Below, in pieces: positions 7,622 to 13,874 of a stretch of 15,255 bases of DNA. The DNA is taken from NCBI GenBank assembly GCA_964440405.1, contig CAYTSB010000020.1, positions 1-15,255 of the forward strand, given 5' to 3'. The stretch's first letter is position 1; each line of letters begins with the position of its first letter. Below the pieces are notes generated by a model. That model made no database searches, had not been told where the DNA came from, and was given only the letters and a program-made list of their open reading frames with translations. Position numbers and translations under genes: made by a program. The stretch is from DAOSVX01 sp964440405 (GTDB lineage: Bacteria > Bacillota_I > Bacilli_A > RF39 > UBA660).

Positions 7622-8416
7622 CTATTTGCCCATAATAATTGTTTTTTCAACTATTCTTTTTACATCTCTTTCATTAAATGGTTTGGTCAAAACATCAACT
7701 ATATTATAAGTAAATGCTTTATTAATAATTTCCTTTGAATCTTCACCAGTAATAATTGATACCGGTATTTTACTGAATAAATTGTTGTTTTTGAAATAGT
7801 CTAAAACCTCAAAGCCATTAATATTTGGCATATTAAGATCTAATAACATACATGAAATTTTATGATTGAGATCGGCTGCGATAGCATTAAGAGCTTCTTT
7901 GCCATCCATTGCCAGTATTACTTGGTATTCATTATTAAATATCTTTTTAATAAAACTTAAAACAATATTAGAATCATCAACCACTAAAATAGTTTTATCT
8001 TTAGGGGTAGAAGGATCAGGATTAGGATTAGGATTAACATTAATTTGAGGAGCATTTTCTTTACCTAAATAAATCTTTACTATTTGAGTCATACGATTAG
8101 CTTCTGTCATTAAACTATTAAAATTTTCAAAGACATAAGTACTATCATTAGCCTTACTTTTAAGTTCATGTTCATAAGCCAGTTCGGCCAGCTTAGTAAA
8201 ACCAAAATATCTAGCATCACTTTTAATTGAATGGACTAATATTGCATAATTAGCCATATCAGCAGTTTCCTTATATTGTTTTATTTTAGGTAACTTTTCA
8301 TAAGTGGCAAGTAAATAATCTTCTAATGTTAAATTATAAGTTTCTATATCTCCAAACAATTCTAAACTCTTTTGAATATCCACACCGTTGTTTAATAAAA
8401 AATTAATATCTTTCAT
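7622..8416 (-). CDS. HPt-receiver phosphorelay protein without output domain
   Basis: A 264-residue cytoplasmic protein. The N-terminal HPt-like helical bundle (about 1-120) has the phospho-acceptor segment LVHSIKSDARYFGF with His 62. An Asn-Pro-rich linker (about 126-138) follows, then a complete receiver with acidic pair Asp 147/148 (VVDD), phospho-Asp 193 (LLDLNMP), Thr 223 (IITG) and Lys 245 (TKPF). No DNA-binding or enzymatic output domain follows. The likely role is to shuttle phosphate from the hybrid kinase encoded just upstream and to bind a protein target when phosphorylated. An ATG at 8423-8425 would extend it by three residues, but TAGGGATG leaves a proper 6-nt spacing only for the ATG at 8414-8416. 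obgE follows after 11 nt. Confidence 0.85.
   Translation of the reverse strand: MKDINFLLNNGVDIQKSLELFGDIETYNLTLEDYLLATYEKLPKIKQYKETADMANYAILVHSIKSDARYFGFTKLAELAYEHELKSKANDSTYVFENFNSLMTEANRMTQIVKIYLGKENAPQINVNPNPNPDPSTPKDKTILVVDDSNIVLSFIKKIFNNEYQVILAMDGKEALNAIAADLNHKISCMLLDLNMPNINGFEVLDYFKNNNLFSKIPVSIITGEDSKEIINKAFTYNIVDVLTKPFNERDVKRIVEKTIIMGK
8012..8035 (-). repeat. Hexamer repeat encoding the Asn-Pro linker
   Basis: Four tandem units of AGGATT (first unit AGGATC) on the plus strand encode alternating Asn/Asp-Pro in the linker between the HPt and receiver domains. The in-frame hexamer could change copy number by slippage without breaking the gene. Confidence 0.8.
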
Positions 8417-8440
8417 AAACTTCATCCCTATTCTAATTAG

Positions 8441-8468
8441 ATTATAACATATTTAATTTTTTTGTAAA
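8441..8468 (-). promoter_or_regulatory. Internal promoter for the HPt-REC and obgE genes
   Basis: On the minus strand TTTACA (8463-8468), a 16-nt spacer and TATAAT (8441-8446) are present, with TGT directly before the -10 (extended -10, TATGTTATAAT). The -35 overlaps the last codons of the hybrid kinase gene. The predicted start lies just upstream of the HPt-REC SD. Confidence 0.75.
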
Positions 8469-10303
8469 TATTTCTTAATCACTCGATCTAATTCAGAAAG
8501 TTCAATTGGTTTTGCTAAATAATCATCAAAGCCATCAGTATTAATATATTTTTCTCTCATGCCACTAATTGCATTAGCAGTTAAAGCAATAACCGGAGTA
8601 ATAAATTCATCTAATTCTTTTAATTTTTTTAAGGTTTCTATTCCACTTAGTTTAGGCATCATATCATCAAGTAAAATTAAATCGTAAATTTCACCATTAA
8701 TAATTTTATCAATACAGGCAAAGCCTGAAGTCACCTCAGTAACATTAACATTATATTTTTTAAGCAATCTTGAGGCCACTTTTAAATTTAAAGTATTATC
8801 ATCAACAATTAAAATCTTTTTATCAGCAACATTTATTATTTCATTATCGTCACTTTGATCTTTTATTGATAAATCTTCTGCTTTTTTATTTAAGACTATT
8901 CTTTGATCAATCGCTACAGTAAACTTCGAACCAACACCAAATTCACTTTGAACAATAACTTTACCATTCATTAATTCAATTAATTTTTTAGTAATAGCTA
9001 ATCCTAATCCAGTTCCTTCAACGGTTGTACTTTTTTCAACATCAAGTCTTTCAAATTTAGTAAATAATTTATTAATATTTTCTTTCTTTATTCCAATACC
9101 ACTATCTTCAACAGTAATAATTAAACGACAAATATCCCCAGTTATAACTGATACTACTCTAAACTCAACATAACCTTCTTTAGTATATTTAACTGCATTA
9201 GTAAGAAGATTAAGAATAATCTGTTTCATTCTGGCATGATCACCATATAAAACTTCTGGTATACTATCATCATATTTAAATCTAAAATCCAGTGATTTAT
9301 CACACAATCTGGCTTTAGTTAGTGATATTAATTCATTAAATACCTTTTTAAAACTATATTCCGAAGCAATTATCTCCAGTTTATTAGCTTCTATTTTAGA
9401 AATATCCAAAATACCGTTAACCAGTTCAATTAAACTTTCCGAAGCCATAACAATGTCATCAACTTCATCTTTAACATTTTCAGGTAAATCCTCTTCTTTT
9501 AATGCATGACTGAAACCTACTATAGCATTAAGTGGCGTTCTTATTTCATGACTCATACTAGATAAAAAATCACTTTTAGCCAGATTAGCTCTTTCTGCTT
9601 GATCTTTTGCAATATTAAGTTCATTAATCAATTTCATATCCGGATTTTCAATTGTATGGTACATTAAAGAAGTTATAAATCCTCCAACAGCTGTAACAAT
9701 AAGTAATTGAGGATATGCCATTTGAAGTAATGCTCCTGGTATAACAATAACCGCAAACATAATCATTGGAATATATTTCTTTTTATTTAATATTTTATAA
9801 TTTATAATTATATATATAATCCAAAACAAAACATTAAGTCCAACTACTAAGTAAGTAAATGTAGCATTCAATCCTGAAATATAAATAATACTATTTTGGA
9901 CATTATGGTATTGAAATGGCAATATAAAATTAATAACAATACAAATTATATATACGATTAAAATAATAAACCATGGCTTATTTTTATAAGTTTTTACGCT
10001 AAATTCTTCTTTTTTTTGATTCATTGCTGAAAAGAAAATATAAAAAGTAAGCAAAAAAGCATATGTTATTAAAAATAATAAATAAAATTTAACAATTAAC
10101 CATCTAATATGATTAGTTTCTGATAAATACATATGGGCATAAATGCCAGAAATATCTAATACTATACCGCAAATTGTAACTATAATAATAATTTCATATA
10201 TTTTATTTTCAAGCAGCTTTATTCTGTTCTTACTAAAATATAATACTGCAATTAAAACAACATAGAACAAACTAGCAATTAAAAGTAAAATACTAACATG
10301 CAT
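8453..10303 (-). CDS. Seven-helix hybrid sensor histidine kinase with C-terminal receiver
   Basis: Membrane sensor kinase, 616 residues. About seven hydrophobic segments occupy residues 3-216 with only short loops and no extracytoplasmic domain, so the signal is probably sensed within the membrane or by a small ligand. A short coiled linker precedes HisKA, with phospho-His 252 in SMSHEIRTPLNAIVG. The HATPase domain has its N box near 365-369, DSGIG near 400-404 and GTGLGLAI near 430-437. The C-terminal receiver has Asp 501/502, phospho-Asp 546 (LLDDMMP), Thr 575 and Lys 598. A GTG three codons upstream is rejected because it lies inside the SD AGGTGA, which is 5 nt from the chosen ATG. The HPt-REC gene follows after a short gap, making a plausible His-Asp-His-Asp relay. 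Confidence 0.92.
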   Translation of the reverse strand: MHVSILLLIASLFYVVLIAVLYFSKNRIKLLENKIYEIIIIVTICGIVLDISGIYAHMYLSETNHIRWLIVKFYLLFLITYAFLLTFYIFFSAMNQKKEEFSVKTYKNKPWFIILIVYIICIVINFILPFQYHNVQNSIIYISGLNATFTYLVVGLNVLFWIIYIIINYKILNKKKYIPMIMFAVIVIPGALLQMAYPQLLIVTAVGGFITSLMYHTIENPDMKLINELNIAKDQAERANLAKSDFLSSMSHEIRTPLNAIVGFSHALKEEDLPENVKDEVDDIVMASESLIELVNGILDISKIEANKLEIIASEYSFKKVFNELISLTKARLCDKSLDFRFKYDDSIPEVLYGDHARMKQIILNLLTNAVKYTKEGYVEFRVVSVITGDICRLIITVEDSGIGIKKENINKLFTKFERLDVEKSTTVEGTGLGLAITKKLIELMNGKVIVQSEFGVGSKFTVAIDQRIVLNKKAEDLSIKDQSDDNEIINVADKKILIVDDNTLNLKVASRLLKKYNVNVTEVTSGFACIDKIINGEIYDLILLDDMMPKLSGIETLKKLKELDEFITPVIALTANAISGMREKYINTDGFDDYLAKPIELSELDRVIKKYLQKN

Positions 10304-10335
10304 TATACTCACCTACTATCATTATTAATATAAAA

Positions 10336-10344
10336 ATTATAACA
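10336..10344 (-). promoter_or_regulatory. Extended -10 promoter of the hybrid kinase gene
   Basis: TGTTATAAT on the minus strand (TATAAT at 10336-10341) lies about 32 nt before the ATG. The wider motif TATGTTATAAT is identical to that of the internal promoter at 8441. The -35 region is weak (TTTATT-like), as is common with extended -10 promoters. Confidence 0.6.
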
Positions 10345-10380
10345 TAAAATTTATATATAATAAACAACTATTTGGTAACT

Positions 10381-10410
10381 TTTAAAAACACTATTTATAG
10401 TGTTTTAAAT
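10381..10410 (-). terminator. Intrinsic terminator of the HAD-acyltransferase gene
   Basis: A perfect 9-bp inverted repeat AAAACACTA / TAGTGTTTT with a TAAA loop is followed by one more T on the minus strand, giving a five-T tail. It sits about 8 nt after the stop and before the kinase promoter. Confidence 0.75.
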
Positions 10411-10414
10411 TTTA

Positions 10415-11878
10415 TTATTTATATTCTTTAATTAATTTTCTTTGATTAGGTATAGAATCACATTGTCTTATCTCTTCCACTAAACTGGTGCTTTCAACAA
10501 TTCCCTCATTTACTGATTCTAACCACATATTTGCTAGTTCACTTAATGCATATTGACCGTCTAATTTAATCGGCTTTCTATAATTAATAACTACTTTATT
10601 TTCTAAATCCAAATTCTTAGGAATCCACACTATAGATATTGGTAAAAGAGTAGCGTTATATTTTTGAGTTAATCTGAAAGCGCCTTCTTCTACATCGTGA
10701 GTCCCTTCTTCTTGAGTAACAAGTTTACTTAAGCGAAATTTGCCATATTTATTTTCTAGTTTTTTATTTGTACTACTTTCAGGAAAGATACCAACAACCC
10801 CATCTTCTCTAAGATATTTAACAAATTTTATGCTATCTATAGCTCGAGGATTATCTCTATCAACTGGAACTGCTCCAATCATTGTAAATAATTTTGAAGT
10901 TAATTTGCATAAAAAAGGTTTTTTACTGTTATTAAATATACTGTCAGTTGCATCAAAAAATCTTTTTAAAGCACCCCAGTGAATAGATAAATTATTTGTT
11001 GTTATAATAACAAATGGATCAAGTGTTTCACGATGAGTTGGTGCCACAACAGCTGGACCTTCTATCTCAGCATTCTCAGCGTTTAATATTATTGGTTTAA
11101 ATACTTGATTAACAATTGGCTTAGCAATGAATTTTAAAATTCTATAAGTTCGCTCTGTTTTCTCCATTTCTTTTTTAAACTCATTTCTTCCTTTAGAAAC
11201 TACTGTTCCGCCTTTTAAAGTACCATTCATTTTTTTAAAACGAGTTAATTCATCCACATAATTATCTATTCTAGTAGCTTTTCTAGTAAATTTTCCTTCT
11301 TGATTATAACCACTATTAACACAAATTGTATCGATATTTTCCGGAAGTCTATCCATAATATATGGCTTATCATCATACATTACATCAATTTCTTTAGCTT
11401 CTATTACTTTAAGTTTTTCATCATCATTTTCACATAATATTAATTCATCATAATGAACTCCATTTAAAAGTAGCTGCAATCTTACAGTGCCTCGCATTAT
11501 AGCTCCAATTAAACCAGTTTCACAAGTTCTTTTACGTGATGATATTATATAGACTTTATCGCCATTTTTATGCATTTCTTGAGTTAATTCTTTTACCCCA
11601 TTTCTAAATGGCGTAAGCAAAGCATATTTTAAATAAAATCTATTCCAAAAATCTGACATTATCTTTTTTGCTAATAATTCTGCCTCTTCTTGGTTATAAC
11701 CTCTCAAAACCATAACATCTGCAACTTCAAAAGTTTCATCAACATCATATCCATAAGGATATGTTAATTCTATTTGATATTTCTTTCTCATATAATCTAC
11801 GCCATTATCATAAATAAATTTCTCAAAATTAGTTAATGTTCCATCAATATCAATTCCATAATTTTTATTTTTTTTCAT
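10415..11878 (-). CDS. Fusion of a nucleotidase-like HAD phosphatase and a PlsC-type acyltransferase
   Basis: A 487-residue two-domain protein. The N-terminal half (about 1-215) is a HAD phosphatase with DIDGT nucleophile motif (Asp 10 and Asp 12), ISS near 112-114 and the acidic DD at 169-170. It most resembles the 5'-nucleotidase NT5C/YorS-like group. The C-terminal half (about 245-460) is a lysophospholipid/1-acyl-glycerol-3-phosphate acyltransferase domain with the HX4D motif PTHRETLD (His 282, Asp 287) and motif III FPESST (Glu 367) in place of the usual FPEGTRS. Membrane association is likely through this half, and a role in phospholipid synthesis or lipid recycling is inferred. The ATG at 11876-11878 is chosen: AAGGGG lies 7 nt upstream and the domain starts at once; the frame stays open further upstream only across the promoter. 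Confidence 0.82.
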   Translation of the reverse strand: MKKNKNYGIDIDGTLTNFEKFIYDNGVDYMRKKYQIELTYPYGYDVDETFEVADVMVLRGYNQEEAELLAKKIMSDFWNRFYLKYALLTPFRNGVKELTQEMHKNGDKVYIISSRKRTCETGLIGAIMRGTVRLQLLLNGVHYDELILCENDDEKLKVIEAKEIDVMYDDKPYIMDRLPENIDTICVNSGYNQEGKFTRKATRIDNYVDELTRFKKMNGTLKGGTVVSKGRNEFKKEMEKTERTYRILKFIAKPIVNQVFKPIILNAENAEIEGPAVVAPTHRETLDPFVIITTNNLSIHWGALKRFFDATDSIFNNSKKPFLCKLTSKLFTMIGAVPVDRDNPRAIDSIKFVKYLREDGVVGIFPESSTNKKLENKYGKFRLSKLVTQEEGTHDVEEGAFRLTQKYNATLLPISIVWIPKNLDLENKVVINYRKPIKLDGQYALSELANMWLESVNEGIVESTSLVEEIRQCDSIPNQRKLIKEYK

Positions 11879-11900
11879 ATCTTTTCCCCTTATGTCTTTA

Positions 11901-11929
11901 ATTATATATTGGAAAATATTGGTATTCAA
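11901..11929 (-). promoter_or_regulatory. Promoter of the HAD-acyltransferase gene
   Basis: On the minus strand TTGAAT (11924-11929), a 17-nt spacer and a perfect TATAAT (11901-11906) precede the ATG by about 23 nt. The first XRE-type operator (11949-11964) lies about 20 nt upstream of this -35. Confidence 0.75.
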
Positions 11930-11948
11930 TAATTTTAAAGAATTTAAA

Positions 11949-11964
11949 GTATCACAATTGATAC
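11949..11964. promoter_or_regulatory. Operator copy 1 (palindrome GTATCA-N4-TGATAC)
   Basis: GTATCACAATTGATAC has perfect 6-bp arms. It is the exact reverse complement of the second copy 13 bp away. It lies between the two divergent promoters, upstream of the regulator's -35, and probably binds the XRE protein encoded next to it. Confidence 0.75.
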
Positions 11965-11967
11965 AAC

Positions 11968-11996
11968 TTGACACAAAGTATCAATTGTGATACAAT
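11968..11996 (+). promoter_or_regulatory. Promoter of the XRE regulator gene
   Basis: TTGACA (11968-11973), a 17-nt spacer and TACAAT (11991-11996). The second operator covers most of the spacer and the first half of the -10, so repressor binding would block RNA polymerase. The leader is very short: the SD AGGTGG begins at about the predicted start site. Confidence 0.8.
11978..11993. promoter_or_regulatory. Operator copy 2 (palindrome GTATCA-N4-TGATAC)
   Basis: GTATCAATTGTGATAC is the exact reverse complement of copy 1, with 29 bp between matching positions. It overlaps the spacer and -10 of the regulator's own promoter, which fits autorepression. Confidence 0.78.
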
Positions 11997-12012
11997 GCAC
12001 TCAGGTGGTTTT

Positions 12013-12273
12013 ATGTCTGATGTAGTAAATTACATTCAAAATGAATATACTAAGGAAGAATTGCAAAATAAATTCGTTAAAGAATTTATTAGAGTTAGAA
12101 AAGAAAATAATTTAACTCAAACATTGTTTAGCCAATATTCAGGGGTTACTAGGGAAAAGATTGCTAGAATTGAAAGCAATATGCACTCTCCTTCAGTTAA
12201 TTCATTAATTGACATATTAGCACCTATTGGTTATACAATAAAAATAGTTAAAGTTGAAAAGAAACAACTTTAA
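12013..12273 (+). CDS. XRE-family helix-turn-helix regulator, antitoxin-like
   Basis: A small cytoplasmic DNA-binding protein of 86 residues. A Cro/C1-type helix-turn-helix spans about 20-75, with VRKENNLTQTLFSQYSGV followed by the recognition-helix region TREKIARIES. It resembles HigA-like antitoxin or orphan repressor proteins. The ATG at 12013 is chosen because AGGTGG precedes it by 4 nt; the frame stays open upstream to a TTG at 11968 only through the promoter itself. Its promoter carries two inverted copies of a palindromic operator, so autoregulation is very likely, and the divergent HAD-acyltransferase gene may be co-regulated. No toxin gene lies next to it on the plus strand. A strong terminator begins inside its last codons. 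Confidence 0.85.
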   Translation: MSDVVNYIQNEYTKEELQNKFVKEFIRVRKENNLTQTLFSQYSGVTREKIARIESNMHSPSVNSLIDILAPIGYTIKIVKVEKKQL

Positions 12274-12282
12274 CTATTTTTT
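12241..12282 (+). terminator. Strong intrinsic terminator overlapping the regulator's 3' end
   Basis: A perfect 16-bp stem, AAAATAGTTAAAGTTG at 12241-12256 and its complement at 12265-12280, encloses an 8-nt loop and ends in a T-run to 12282. The left arm encodes the last residues and the right arm carries the TAA stop. The A-rich left flank makes it potentially bidirectional, serving the minus-strand fragment that ends at 12302. Confidence 0.88.
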
Positions 12283-12301
12283 CATACCAAGTCTATCTAT
12301 T

Positions 12302-12477
12302 TTATAAATCTTTTTCAAATATATATTGAGCTTGTGATGTTTTTACACTGTTCTCAAAATGCCTAATATATTCTTCTTTTATTTCATCAACCTTGAAAAA
12401 TACAAATCCATAAGTATCCCCTTGCCAAGAAAATCCTTCTTCTAAATTTAAGGTATTTGCTTTTTTTACTTCTTCAA
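12302..12477 (-). CDS. Unrecognised protein, C-terminal fragment interrupted by the assembly gap
   Basis: The visible 57 residues run from EEVKKANTLNLEEG at the gap edge to YIFEKDL and a stop at 12302. The piece is acidic, with an aromatic-rich centre (GFSWQGDTYGFVFFKV). No family is recognised. The upstream side is 100 unknown bases. If the identical 52-bp gap flanks are merged, the frame runs back only a short way to a stop with no good start codon. A plausible start (MVQIFDFNTI, ATG at 12656-12658) lies one base out of frame. The gene is therefore either frameshifted, in a variable strain region, or damaged by assembly. If the single base is ignored, the protein would be about 67 residues. 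It lies downstream of queC on the same strand. Confidence 0.5.
12426..12477. repeat. 52-bp sequence repeated on the other side of the gap (left copy)
   Basis: These 52 bases end exactly at the first N and are identical to 12578-12629, which begins exactly after the last N. This is what two contigs with overlapping ends look like after scaffolding. A genuine direct repeat is less likely. Confidence 0.85.
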
Positions 12478-12577
12478 NNNNNNNNNNNNNNNNNNNNNNN
12501 NNNNNNNNNNNNNNNNNNNNNNNNNNNNNNNNNNNNNNNNNNNNNNNNNNNNNNNNNNNNNNNNNNNNNNNNNNNNN
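12478..12577. other. Assembly gap of 100 N
   Basis: Exactly 100 unknown bases, a conventional placeholder length. With the matching 52-bp flanks the true gap is probably negative (an overlap), so coordinates to the right may be inflated by 152 bases. Confidence 0.95.
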
Positions 12578-12629
12578 CAAGAAAATCCTTCTTCTAAATT
12601 TAAGGTATTTGCTTTTTTTACTTCTTCAA
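12578..12629. repeat. 52-bp sequence repeated on the other side of the gap (right copy)
   Basis: Identical to 12426-12477 over its whole length and starting directly at the gap. The remaining 89 bases to the queC stop hold no gene and no clear terminator; a possible gene start on the minus strand (ATG at 12656-12658) is out of frame with the fragment across the gap. Confidence 0.85.
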
Positions 12630-12718
12630 ATTGTATTAAAATCAAATATTTGTACCATTAAAGATGGAGTATAACCTAGTTAGAACGAAATATTGTTGAA
12701 TTCCGCAAGACTATCCAA

Positions 12719-13408
12719 TTAGTTATACTTTATTGGATCTTCAAAGTTATTTTGTTTAAACGATGTAATTCTATCTTGACAAGAATTGCATTTTCCACAA
12801 GCATATTTACCATTATCATAGCAAGTCCACGTTTTTTCAAATGGAACATTGTATTTTATTCCAATTTTTACTACATCTGGTTTTAAAATATTTACAAAAG
12901 GTGCTTCAATTTTCACTTTATTTCCACTGCCTTTAAATATTGCAGTATACATAGATTTGTTAAATATATCAGTACAATCAGGATATAAATCTATTACAAT
13001 ACCGGGCTCAAAATGAATCCCATACACTATTACATCAAGATTTCTACTGGCAGCAATAAATGTTGCTATTGACAAAAATATTCCATTTCTAAATGGTATA
13101 TTAGTATCAACTTTTAATGTTCCATTAATCTTTACTTGTTCATTATATGTTAAATGTGATAATTCTTTATTAGAACATTTTAACAAAGAGCTATTACCAT
13201 GTTTAAATATTGAAGATATATTTAACAATACATTATTTACTCCATAATGATTAGATAGTTTTTTTGAATATTTAATTTCATTTATATTTTTTTGTCCATA
13301 ATTAAAAGTTAGGGTTTCGACATTTTCTTTTCCATATTTTTCTACAGCAACTGCTAGTGCTACAGCACTATCAATACCCCCACTTAATAATACTAATGCT
13401 TTTTTCAT
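12719..13408 (-). CDS. queC: 7-cyano-7-deazaguanine synthase (preQ0 synthase)
   Basis: ATP-dependent cytoplasmic enzyme that converts 7-carboxy-7-deazaguanine and ammonia to preQ0 on the queuosine route. The 229-residue protein has the PP-loop SGGIDS (9-14), YGQK near 37-40, PFRNG near 105-109 in place of the more common PGRN, YPDC near 142-145, and the C-terminal zinc ligands Cys 196, 204, 207 and 210 (CGKCNSCQDR). Length is normal. The start lies 2 nt after the stop of the upstream Nudix gene, with a GGGGT SD inside that gene. No queD, queE, queF or queuosine transporter gene is in the window. QueC relatives also occur in CBASS type IV and Qat defence loci, but none of their partner genes is visible. 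Confidence 0.9.
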   Translation of the reverse strand: MKKALVLLSGGIDSAVALAVAVEKYGKENVETLTFNYGQKNINEIKYSKKLSNHYGVNNVLLNISSIFKHGNSSLLKCSNKELSHLTYNEQVKINGTLKVDTNIPFRNGIFLSIATFIAASRNLDVIVYGIHFEPGIVIDLYPDCTDIFNKSMYTAIFKGSGNKVKIEAPFVNILKPDVVKIGIKYNVPFEKTWTCYDNGKYACGKCNSCQDRITSFKQNNFEDPIKYN

Positions 13409-13410
13409 GA

Positions 13411-13860
13411 TTATAACCCCAATCCCTGATTCATATTTTCACTCGGACTAATTTTTTCAGCATTATTAATAATTTCTGATATGAAATTATCTACTTTTTC
13501 ATCAGTTTTCTTTACCCACAAATAATCAATATGTTCTCTACTTAATTTTATTGAAATATCTTTGGTTGAAATATTAATTAAGTAGTTAAATTGTACACTA
13601 TGTTTTGTAATTCCATTTTCAGACGATGAATATTCAGAAATTCCAATAATAATTTTATCTAATTCAGTTACATTTATTCCTATTTCTTCGGCTATTTCAC
13701 GAATCAAACTTTCTTCTGCTTTTTCACCAAATTCCATTTTTCCGCTTGGCATTTCCCAAAAACCTGCCATACTATCATCAATTAAATTTCTTTGAATTAA
13801 TAAATATTCTCCATCACATCTTAATACCCCACATACGCATAATTGCCATTTGTTTTCCAT
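13411..13860 (-). CDS. Nudix hydrolase (second of a tandem pair)
   Basis: A 149-residue Nudix-fold hydrolase. The complete Nudix box GX5EX7REUXEEXGU runs from Gly 40 to Ile 62 (GKMEFGEKAEESLIREI, then AEEIGI) and provides the Mg2+-binding glutamates. The N-terminal beta-strand region CVCGVLRCDGEYLLIQR is typical of MutT/NUDT1-like members. The substrate cannot be read from the sequence; such proteins cleave NDP-X compounds, often damaged or modified nucleotides. The ATG at 13858-13860 is chosen over a TTG two codons upstream; a weak AGTGAAG precedes it. It starts 14 nt after the stop of the other Nudix gene and ends 2 nt before queC. The pair share EHxDYxWVK near the C-terminus, indicating duplication. 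Confidence 0.88.
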   Translation of the reverse strand: MENKWQLCVCGVLRCDGEYLLIQRNLIDDSMAGFWEMPSGKMEFGEKAEESLIREIAEEIGINVTELDKIIIGISEYSSSENGITKHSVQFNYLINISTKDISIKLSREHIDYLWVKKTDEKVDNFISEIINNAEKISPSENMNQGLGL

Positions 13861-13874
13861 ATTCAAAACTTCAC

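Noticed and set aside
11879..11974. N-terminal extension of the HAD-acyltransferase
   Set aside because: It would translate its own promoter, lacks an SD and adds residues before the canonical HAD start.
11968..12012. Upstream extension of the XRE regulator to a TTG
   Set aside because: The TTG is part of the TTGACA -35 box and the frame runs through both operator and -10; the ATG at 12013 has a proper SD.
12478..12580. Reading frame running through the N-run
   Set aside because: The open frame there is produced by unknown bases and says nothing about a start codon.
12661..12718. Inverted repeat around GTATAAC / GTTATAC and a GAATTC-centred palindrome below queC
   Set aside because: Arms are short and imperfect, there is no T-run, and nothing supports a terminator or attachment site.
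12719..13408. QueC as part of a Qat or CBASS type IV defence system
   Set aside because: The protein keeps normal QueC length and zinc cysteines, and no partner gene of either system is visible.
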